DNA of 64,000 bases from Humulus lupulus (lineage: Eukaryota; Streptophyta; Magnoliopsida; Rosales; Cannabaceae): the NCBI RefSeq assembly GCF_963169125.1, contig NC_084794.1:225677409-225741408 (forward strand), given 5' to 3'. A model generated the notes under the pieces. The model was not told the origin of the DNA and did not search any database. It was given only the letters and a program-made list of their open reading frames with translations. The position numbers and the translations under genes are program-made. This document shows, one piece after another, positions 55,668-64,000 of this stretch. How positions within the stretch are numbered: position 1 is the stretch's first letter; every line of letters begins with the position of its first letter.

Positions 55668-56975
55668 TGATAGCAAAAATATAATGTGCAAGTATACACA
55701 ATCGATTCAAGTAATATAGATAATAAATAATAATCGTTCCCACGAAGACTATCAATCAAGTACAAATAAGCAATTCTAACATTCTATTTAGTTGTCAAAA
55801 ATAGAGTGATTTTTAACCTAAAACTAAAAATTGAAATAAACTACTCAATTATAAAAATTGATTCAAAAATTAAAAACCTAGGGTATTAACTTCATCAACT
55901 TTTCAACCTATTAATCTTACTAATCAGCAAATATAATTCTTCAATTTCTATCCTAATAGCAGGTTAACTAAAACATTCCTAATTCTTTTTCAAGATAAAA
56001 AGATCTCAACCTATTTGCAAATTGTCTGCATATCTGTGATAAGTTTTAACATATAGCAGACATGAAGCATAGAAACCCTAAACGCTACACAAACCTTATA
56101 GGTACTATCATCTTATTTGCAATTTATGTCTATATGATTTTAGAATATTCAACTCTCCCATCTCGGACCTTGAATCAAAATCATAAATCATGTAAATAGC
56201 GATCAATTATCCACACGCATTAAGCACAAATCATATTGATAAAGGATAGAAGAAGAAAAAATCATATAAACTTCATAGAAAATTAACAAATATCAAAATG
56301 ACTACATTAAACCCTAGAACAGATGTTTAGTTCATATAAAATATGACTAAAATAATTGTTCATAAACATAAAATTAAACTAATAAATACTAAGAGAAAAC
56401 TGAAGAAAAATATATCAATAGAGTTAAACAGCTGCTAATCCCGTCATACAAGAACCTCATTTACAAATGACCTAAAAATCATACTTAAACACATTTTTTT
56501 CAATTTTTAGTGAGGCGGGTCGCGACTTTCTCATTCCTGAGTCGCAACCCGTGTCTTTTTCTGTCATTCCTTCCTCCTCTGGAAACTCAGGCGCCATAAC
56601 TTGATAGACCAAGTCGCGACCCGCATGTCCTTAATTCCTTTCACCGATTCGCCTCTGTCTTCATGCGCGTCGTGTCTCGTAAGGGCAAGTCGTAACTCCT
56701 TGTTCCAGATTTCTTGATTTCACTAATTTTTCACCTTCATTTAGCACCAGAGTCATCCGAATATTCCTAGCTCTTCCGAATTCACACAAAATGGCCGAAA
56801 GCTCCCAAAATACCAATTTTCATCATTAAATCTGCTCATTTCCTCTCCATTCGCAAATTCATAGCAAAAACCTGAAAACAAAACAAACACAAGCATAATA
56901 CCATACAAAATTCACAATTTAACTTGAAACTAAGACTAAAACACACTCTAAAACTACCCTAAACTAGACTTATCA
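55668..56975 (-). mobile_element. 5' LTR of Athila A
   Basis: 1308 bp, the uninterrupted partner of 26902-27272 plus 33526-34417. Contains the AGTCGCGACT cluster at 56512-56700. Ends GACTTATCA followed by AATGG. Confidence 0.92.
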
Positions 56976-57640
56976 AATGGCAACAACATGAAGGTTGTTG
57001 GAGAGTTATTTCCTGACTAGATTCTCGGGAGGTAATGCTAATGGAGGATACACTCCTCCCCAGTGGTATTGGTAACAAGAGATTTGACTTAAGCTCCTAT
57101 GGAGCCTTAAGCAATCTCTTAATTTATGTCACGTGTGGACTGGAGAAAACACGAACAACAAATACACATAGATATTTGCCGGTGTCGATTTTCTCCAACC
57201 AAAGAACATCGATTCTGACTAGTTTAGTGATACTCTTGGAACCTCCATTTGTGAAGGTAGGGCAACACCATGGATTGGCCTGTAGAAGGCATCTGATAAG
57301 TTGAGGTATCCTGTCCCCAGAGATGAAGTTGACTCACTCTTCTACATATTTTCTCTATGTGTATGAAGACAAAGATGAAGATGTATTGGCTTTGGATCGG
57401 ATGCGAAACCACATTGTTTCAATATGCTTTTATAAAAGTTGTGTGGTGTTCTTTTTGAAACTGTTCCAACGAGCGACTGTGAAGTTATGTTATCTTGTGC
57501 TACACGGGCTAGAAGTGTTATCGTTTGGGTCTTTGTCCATGAGTTCTCTATCTAGAAATATTATATGTTGCTTTGAAATTGAACACGTTATAACTTTGAA
57601 TTCAAGTAGCTCCAAAATTTAGAAGTATAAAATTTGGTTG
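56976..57640. other. Unassigned sequence right of Athila A
   Basis: Likely the continuation of the LTR-like sequence at 26343-26901. Two consecutive + strand ORFs (57035-57304 and 57323-57622, 89 and 99 aa, the second ATG with MKLTHSSTYFLYVYEDKDEDV...) show no domain I recognise and their composition (Cys/Leu/Ser-rich) is not convincing. Confidence 0.35.
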
Positions 57641-57884
57641 AATACTGTGATTTTTTGTAATATTTTTTTTGGTTGATTTCTAGTGATTTTTTAGTTTATT
57701 TAGGGTAAATGTTTAGTTTTTCGTAGGTATATTTTTTAGTTTATTTTAGGTATACTTTGGTTATATATTTTTTTTAAATAATTTTTTTGCTTTCTGGAAA
57801 AAATTTCCATGTTGATTTTAGTTATTTTTTTAGTTTATTTTGTGTTTAAATTACTTTGGTAGTTTATTTTGTGTTTATTTTTTT
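57640..57884. repeat. T-rich degenerate repeat with TTTTAGTTTATTT units
   Basis: Five or more units of TTTTTTAGTTTATTT with varying spacers (GTGTTTAAATTACTTTGG, AGGTATACTTTGG). Ends where copy C2 begins. Confidence 0.7.
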
Positions 57885-58689
57885 TAAAGAAACAAGAATG
57901 AGAGAGAAAATGGGTGTCGGGTTTTCACTTTTTTTTTAATGAATAATCTGGCGATGTGTCGCCTAGTAGGTGGTGACACATTGCATGTCTCTCTGCCCAA
58001 AACCACCAAAATGCCCTGAACATGTTGTGCACTTAGCCCATATTGTTGCAACATTACTGAAGCATTGCAACCCAGAATTTCAGATTTTCTTTCCTTAGCT
58101 CCCCACCTTTTTTCACCTATCACACCTCCAAAACATTCCATAACTCGAACTGCTCACTCCAAATCACCATCTTTCTGAACCTAACACCTACACCATAAAA
58201 TGCAACACCAAAGACCAAGTGAAAGAAAATCAACAAAACAAGGAAAACCATTTTTTTCTTAACAAACATAAAAAAAAAATATTCAATAAAGGAAATGCAA
58301 TGAACTTAACTAAAATACTAAAACAAAATTAAAAACAAAGTTTAGAAACTTGGGTTGCCTCCCAAGAAGCGCTTGATTTAGAGTCGTCGGCTTGACTTTG
58401 TTGAAAAGTGCTCATCAAAGAGCGGCTTTCACCCATAGAGTGTGGCATAAGCCCTCACATATGGTTCTTCATTGCGGACGCCCTCAAGCTTGGTGAGATG
58501 TGGGATTGAAGGGCTCGTGTACTCGACTTTCTTTTGATGAATGAGTGTGGTGGACACTAAGATATGATGTTATTGATGGTGGAGGAGGTGGTGGCCAAAA
58601 ATGATCTTCATATGTGTATGCTTCCATGACTAGTGGCTTCCAAAGTTGAGAATCGAGGAGTTATTGCTCTCGAAAGTGTTGCATAAGGG
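57885..58689 (-). other. Copy C2, left internal part, non-coding
   Basis: Homologous to 22910-23720 of C1. Contains the GGGAGGCAACCCAAG phrase (complement, near 58355), followed in element-upstream direction by a frame ending NEEPYVRAYATLYG near 58440. No intact gene. Confidence 0.65.
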
Positions 58690-59389
58690 GTGATGGTGGG
58701 TTGAGATTTCACTTTTCAGCATTATTTTGCCCAAACATTTTCTCAACATCTTGGGTAGAGATAGAACTTGACAAACTTTACTTCACTATTTCCTCTCTTT
58801 TTTCTTTGCTACTTTGGATTGAAGTGGGCTCCTTTTGCCACTCAAATTTTTCCCAAAGTGTCTCTAACTCTTCTCCACTTCTCAAAATGACCTCCTCACT
58901 TTGCTCATTTCCCCTTGCATTTTCCATATCACTAAACAACTCTTTGGCCAATAACCCAATTTGATTCTCCAACTTCTTCAAGGATGCATCTCAGCTCTTA
59001 ATCAAGACATCATTTTTAGCCATAAACTTCATCATCAATGCCTCCAGCGAAATTTATTGAGCCACTTGGTAAGGTTCCTCTTCTATGATTAATTCTTGGA
59101 AATCCAAACTCTCCTCATTTGGTCCTTGAGTGCAAATGTCAAAAGTCGACTCCATATTGTTGCAATTGCGCTCACATATATGGTTGTTCATAGAAAAATT
59201 CCAATTCCACCATTCATTGTATTCCACCATGTCTTCCACCATCCAATAGATTTCATCCATGGATACTTGGTAGAAATTGGTGGTACCATCTCCTCTTTCT
59301 ACCCATTCTCTTGTTGTGCCATTCAACCCATTAAGAAAGACTTCAAATTGACACTCTTTGGAGAAATTTTGATATGGGAACCTCATTAG
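58690..59389 (-). pseudogene. gag fragment of copy C2
   Basis: Starts MRFPYQNFSKECQFEVFLNGLNGTTREWVERGDGTTNFYQVSMDEIYWMVEDMVEYNEWWNWNFSMNNH; stops, then SLEALMMKFMAKNDVLIKS and ASLKKLENQIGLLAKELFSDMENARGNEQSEEVILRSGEELETLWE. The FYNGLNxxTR...DA, MxxMVEDMxxYNxWW and LxxLExQIGLLAK...LRSG order is that of Athila Gag after the capsid core. The capsid N-terminal half and pol are absent, so C elements are short non-autonomous derivatives. Confidence 0.75.
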
Positions 59390-59607
59390 CTACTCTTTGT
59401 ATCTCCACGGTGCTTTTTACAAAGGCTCCAAGTCATGTTGAATGAAATTCAAGAGGACTTGTTGATGTGACATCTCAAGTACCTCGCAAGAAATCAACAA
59501 ACAAAAGCGTAAAATAGGAGAAGAAAAACAAATAAACAAAAGAAAAATAAGAGACCAAATTGAAAAGCAATTGATTTCAACAAACAAAATTTCACAAAAT
59601 TCAATCA

Positions 59608-59628
59608 TCGGCAATGGTTCCAAAAACT
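59608..59628 (-). other. Primer-binding site, degenerate tRNA-Asp type (copy C2)
   Basis: On the minus strand AAGTTTTTGGAACCATTGCCG; it aligns with TGGCGCCGTTGCCGGGGA with several changes. It lies directly left of the LTR at 59629. Confidence 0.65.
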
Positions 59629-61089
59629 TGTTGGGATTTAATTGGATCAAAAATGTGCAAGTGTACACCGTCAACAAGTAATATAATGATAAGTTGAGTA
59701 TCGTCTCCACATGGATTGAATTAGCAAATAATTGTGCACAAATCAAATACCAAACAATTTAATAGTGACGAAAAATAAATTAAAAATGCTTCAAAATAAA
59801 CTAAGATGACAATCTAAAAGTAAGAGAAATTTAATTTGATGAAATGGGCTTTAATTATTAAATCCCTCTATGGCAATTGACCTGTACGTTTTGCTACAAC
59901 AAAATTACCCTCAGTTTACAAGAATTCCAAATTAATTCATAGAACTTTTTCAAATCCTATGGTATTAATTATTTCACCTAATTTAACATATTCATATGCC
60001 AATCAAGTTTAAGAACCCAAAATTTAAGCAACAATTCATAATGGTTACACAAGGTAAATAACACATTCATATGATATTCACAAGCATAACCTAACAAGAT
60101 TATTCACTTGTGTCATTCAAATCTATCAATTATATTCAAGCTTCCCAGCACAAATATAACTCAATATCTTTCCACCGGTGGCCAATCAACAACAAGAAAT
60201 CATCAATAAACATATTTGAATGAACAATGGGTCATTTGTTAAAATAAAATGCTAGAAAATTAGAATTAAGACATAGAGTTCATCAATAATTCAAGCCTCG
60301 AAAGATTTAGTTCATGGTTGAATTCAAGAGCACAAATCAAAAATCAAAACAGCCCATGGGTATTTAAATAGAAAAAGTTAAATAAATTACAAACTTAAAT
60401 GAGATTAAGAGGAGAAAACAAGCCAAAGATGATGAATCAATAATCGTATCTTCCTCCTCTTCCTTTTCTTCCTTGGATTCTTCTCTTCAAACTTGGAATT
60501 TCTTCTTCTTTTTCTGTATTTCCCTTTTTCCTCTTTCTCTAATGGAAGCTCTAGAATAATTCTTTCAAATGTTGGTTGCTTTCTTTTTATGATGCTAGGG
60601 TAATAATCACTTCCCTAATTAGAAGACCCACCACATTTGTCTCTATTTTTGGCCCAATCTTTTTTCTCTTCTAGAAAATGCTCAAAAATGCAGCTCATTG
60701 CTTTTTATTTTTGCCACCTCATCACTCCTTGTCAATTCAATTAATGACATGTCAAGTGTCTCTTCTTCATATGCTGAAATTCCCTACTTGAATCCTAGTG
60801 AAAATGCTCCAATAAAATTTCTTTTGCTACAACAAAACCTGACATTTCAGCACGAATTAGACAACTTAGAGCCAATTCACTTTTCATTTTTTCTTTGGAA
60901 AAATTCAAGCATAAATTCCTTAATTTCCTACTTTCAACTCTAAAAGATAACAAGACATAATAACTCACAACAACACAAAAAGGGAAAAAATTAACTAAAA
61001 ATAATAACAAACAAGCACGCATCACTCTTCTTAATTCTACATTTATAAGCTTAAAAGTATAAAAATAATTATTTATTCAAGAGTTATCA
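59629..61089 (-). mobile_element. LTR of copy C2, shared by two internal regions
   Basis: 1461 bp, plus-strand TGTTGGGATTTAATT to AAGAGTTATCA. A primer site lies on its left and the polypurine complement CACCCCCAAACTT on its right (61090). So it acts as 5' LTR for 57885-59628 and as 3' LTR for 61090 onward. TATA-like TATTTAAATAG at about 60360-60370 (minus). Confidence 0.85.
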
Positions 61090-62870
61090 CACCCCCAAAC
61101 TTATGACATTGCTCGTCCTTGAGTGATGAATCTAAAAAGACTCAAAAGACAACAAAAATTAAACAACAAAAGAAAAATTAAAAGACAACAAAAACAAGAC
61201 ACAATAAGACAAAAGCTCAACACCACAAAGACACACAAAATAGAGGAAATGTTTACTTAGTATTATGCTTAACAAGGGAAATGCTCTCCGAAATTTATTA
61301 AAATGATGGTGAATGATGATTATGCCTCTTGTAAATGCTTTCAACCAAATTTTCAAATGTTAATGATGCTATCAAACCAAGAGTCAAGTGTATTTCCCTA
61401 AAGTGTGTACATAGTTTTTTCCAAATATTTTCAATTCTCCCCCAAAGCAAACTAGACCTTGATCCTAAAGCCTAATAATTGCCTCCATATGTTGATTTAA
61501 TGATTCCCTCTCCACTAATGTAGACAAACACTAAACCAAAGATCAAAAGGATTTTATCAAGCTTGTAATGTAAGGCTTAGGAGATGGTGGTTAAAGGAAG
61601 TCATTTTAGGCTCAATTTACCTTAAAAACACCTTAATTTTCCTAAGACCAAGTAAGAGCTCACAATCACTTCCCCAAAAGATTACCCCCACAAAAATCAA
61701 TGATACTCTTGCCATTCTTCTTTATTACTAACATAGAAAGAAACAAATAAAATGAGACATATATCCTTTTTTTTTATAAGATGCTACACCCCCAAACTTT
61801 CTTTTAACTATATTTATACAATTTGTAACTTTTTTTTCTTTATATATATTTTCTTTTTTTATCTTTTTTTTCATTTCTAGGGGTGCAATCTCTTCTTTGA
61901 AATTATTTTTTATTTCTGTCTCTTTTTTATTTTATTTTAAATATAATTATATATACTTGGCAAGAAAACATTAAGATGAGACACACACTCCCCCCAAACT
62001 TAATAATCAACATTGTCCCAGTGTTGAAAATAAGAAAAGAAAACAATGGTCGCACTCACAAAAACACCACTCAACAAAGGTACACTCCTCTCATCCTCCC
62101 TCATGATGCAACACTCAACATATATCCAAGCAAACCCAAGGTGCTCAAAGGGTATGGTAAAAGGAAGTGTATATAGCTAGGCCAACATGTGGTAAAGAAA
62201 TAAAGGGAGTCAATTAAACTCAATGGGGGTGACTAGGAATAAAAAGTATGTAACGGTTGGCTCGAAAGGCTCAAACGGTCCAAAGATGGCCTAAATCATG
62301 TCCTCGATTTAGCGTTGTCTAGGATTTTGCCTCAAGGGAACCACTAAGCAATTCTAGAAACTTAAGCTCTCCTAAAAATCTAGCTAACTTTAAGGGTTCA
62401 AGAATTATTGGTCAAGCTATGCACACAAAATAGGTATCAACACTATCATCAAGATTTTCCAAACGTCATTAACACTTGAGTACTATTAGCCTAGAACACT
62501 AAACATAAGGCAAGGTGATGGATATGTGTGACAGGAATGCATTTTTTTTTTTTTTTTTTTTTTTTAGATTGTTGATCATTGATCCCCAGGTAATCACCAA
62601 CTTAAGCAAGCAAGATCTTCTCAAGAAAACAAAAACAACAACAAACAAAATGATAATGAAAAACTACATAGCCAACACCACAACACAAACTCACAAACTC
62701 ACAAACACAAAACAAAATTAAAAACTAGGAACAAAATCAAAAGCACCAAAAAGAGCATCAACAAAATAACAAATGAAGAAAACTAACAAAAACTTCAAAT
62801 AAAAACTAATCACAGACACATAGAATCACAAAACAGAGGAAAAGTAGAGAGTTGAGTTGAGAAATGCTCA
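61090..62870 (-). other. Copy C2, right internal part: 3' non-coding region
   Basis: Near-identical to 21527-22650 in C1 but with about 650 extra bases (61300-61950), which include T-rich DNA. Contains the AAAGGCTCAAACGGTCC/GATGGCCTAAATCAT block (62265-62295) shared with Athila A, and a T24 run near 62541-62564. Confidence 0.75.
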
Positions 62871-62871
62871 T

Positions 62872-63110
62872 TTAAACTTGGCCAAATGTCTCAGCTACAT
62901 GAACAAGCTGCTCTGACCAGAATTGCACATCAATTGGGGTTGCCCAAGTATAAAATTTCACAATCTGTGTAAGGTAACTTTGATTGGTGCTTAGGAGCTC
63001 TCGACACCTAAGTGTGAGTGTTGGGCCTAGCGGGAGCTTGGCTCGACTGGGAGAAATGGTGAAGGCGATGGGGCAAGGAGGTAGTCGGCTGGAGGTGATG
63101 AAGATGATGG
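62872..63110 (-). pseudogene. 3' ORF remnant of copy C2
   Basis: Minus-strand frame ...TISPSRAKLPLGPTLTLRCRELLSTNQSYLTQIVKFYTWATPIDVQFWSEQLVHVAETFGQV then stop, nearly the same as C1 at 22640-22868. The upstream part is replaced at about 63110 by the Tat-type gene. No named domain. Confidence 0.5.
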
Positions 63111-63983
63111 TCCTGGGGAGACCCCCTCTGGCACACACTCTGCCTCACCCCCGTCCGAGTGAGGTTCAGCCAAAACAGCCTTTTTCTTCCGCGTTCCAGA
63201 AATAGTCCACAACAACTCAGGCTCCGAAACTGGGGACAGCTTGTGATGGTTGAGATTGGTCACGGTGAAGAGACGTACAACCATTTTTTCAACAGGATCA
63301 GCCTCGAGAAATTTATCCACTGCATCCACCTCTGGCCCGAGAACTTCAGGCATGGCGAAATTCTCTGCACAATCAACACAGTTGTCGACACGAACATAAG
63401 TTCCAAAATAGTAAGTTCCAAAAAAAAAAATTTAAAACTTGAAGTACTTACTAGGACCTGAGTGAAAGTGCTCACAAACAGAGAAGGGACCCTTTACAAA
63501 GAAGAAGTCCTGCTTCCAAGACCCTGGGTTGGATACAGAACCGTCTATCAAGGAGACTGAAGTATTGGCTTTTTGCAGGAAATAAAAGCCTTTGGATTTA
63601 GGAGAGGGCATGAGGTTGTACATGAAATGCACCTCTTGGGTCGTGGAAGCACACCCAAAGCGCTCCATATATGTAATAAAGAGGCAACTCAAGGCCAGCC
63701 AGCTGTTGGGCACCAACTTGAGCGGAGCAAGGTCAAAATGGTTGAGAACTGTGACGAAAAATGGGTGTAATGGGATTGTGCCACCCGCTTTCAAGATATG
63801 CTCGCTCATGGCCACGTAACCCGGACTTGGGCGATTAGCCCGGCACTTGTTCGAAGGAACGTATAATTTGTATTCTGGGCTAACACGGTAGTTCCCTACT
63901 AATTCCAACAATTTATTTTCAGACACATGGGACACTACGGTGGATGCCAACAAAGGGATAGTGTCTTGATCCTCAGTGGTCAC
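63110..63983 (-). pseudogene. Tat-type accessory gene (PF04195-like), 5' part beyond the window edge
   Basis: The open frame runs from the window edge (no stop before 64000) through ENKLLELVGNYRVSPEYKLYVPSNKCRANRPSPGYVAMSEHILKAGGTIPLHPFFVTVLNHFDLAPLKLVPNSWLALSCLFITYMERFG, EVHFMYNLMPSPKSKGFYFLQKANTS, SWKQDFFFVKGPFSV, ending near 63435. The IPLHPFF...PNSW, the E-x-hydrophobic-Y, GFYFLQ and WKxxFFFV motifs are the order of PF04195. A donor-like TA|GTAAGTAC (63451) and acceptor GTGCAG (63365) suggest a short intron. A second exon follows (EVLGPEVDAVDKFLEADPVEKMVVRLF, to about 63110), but the frames join only if a slightly later acceptor is used. Cut at 63110 by copy C2. Related to but clearly different from 43466-44240. 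Confidence 0.72.
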
Positions 63984-64000
63984 CTGTCGCCGTGCTCTCT

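Larger units (their letters stand above)
26902..56975 (-). mobile_element. Athila A: complete but dead Athila retrotransposon with nested insertions
   Basis: LTRs lie at 26902-27272 plus 33526-34417 (3') and 55668-56975 (5'). The flanking 5-mers ATTGG (26897-26901) and AATGG (56976-56980) differ at one base and are taken as the target duplication. The order on the minus strand is 5' LTR, tRNA-Asp-like primer site, gag, protease, RT, RNase H, integrase, extra 3' ORF, non-coding block, 3' LTR. Without the three insertions it would be about 11 kb, the normal size of the family. Stops and deletions in every domain make it non-autonomous. Confidence 0.88.

Noticed and set aside
57035..57622. Two consecutive ORFs as a small host gene
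   Set aside because: No recognisable domain, no shared frame, and the DNA seems to continue an LTR-like sequence from 26343-26901.
1..64000. Intact host genes, tRNA or rRNA genes
   Set aside because: None seen; only tRNA-complementary primer sites of the retroelements were found.

Overview
The window is a plant nuclear segment, most likely from an angiosperm and probably a eudicot; the species cannot be named from sequence alone. It consists almost entirely of LTR retrotransposons and their debris. The families are Ty3/gypsy: chromovirus of Tekay/Del type with an integrase chromodomain, Athila type with tRNA-Asp primer sites, and Tat/Ogre type with an extra antisense gene. There is also one probable degenerate Ty1/copia gag and one LINE-type RNase H tail. 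I found no intact host gene, tRNA, rRNA or CRISPR array. Nearly all coding regions carry stops, frameshifts or deletions.

Layout. 1-8292 (+): two broken Tekay elements, T1 (gag, a foreign LTR fragment, integrase, 3' LTR 2943-4849) and T2 (gag fragment fused to integrase, 3' LTR 6283-8292). 8293-10643: degenerate copia-like gag, the end of a Tat-like LTR with its primer site, and a minisatellite. 10644-13603 (-): 5' end of a third Tekay element, T3, with gag start, an intact 140-aa leader ORF, primer site and 5' LTR. 13604-21366: fragments of other LTR families around a truncated Tat element (gag 16384-18797, LTR 18853-19622). 21367-24507 (-): a deleted Athila-like copy, C1. 24508-26901: LTR scraps, a LINE RNase H tail and two unassigned ORFs.

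26902-56975 is one Athila element on the minus strand (Athila A), opened up by later insertions. A smaller Athila relative (Athila B, 27273-33520, target duplication GCTAC) sits in its 3' LTR. A truncated LTR (40658-50882) sits between protease and RT, and that LTR is itself split by a Tat element (40800-50131, target duplication GGTTA). A solo LTR (52459-54841, target duplication GTATT) sits in gag. 56976-57884 is mostly unassigned. 57885-63110 is a second Athila-like C copy (C2), whose single LTR has a primer site on one side and a polypurine tract on the other. The right edge holds the start of a second Tat-type accessory gene on the minus strand.

Most interesting: (i) clusters of short inverted repeats recur in the LTRs of unrelated families, usually just upstream of the TATA box; (ii) the same motif pairs plus a TATA box lie between pol and the extra 3' ORF of Athila A, suggesting an internal promoter; (iii) a tandem array of short inverted repeats lies in the leader of Athila B; (iv) a multi-exon antisense accessory gene of the Tat element carries a 356-bp tandem duplication that breaks its frame.
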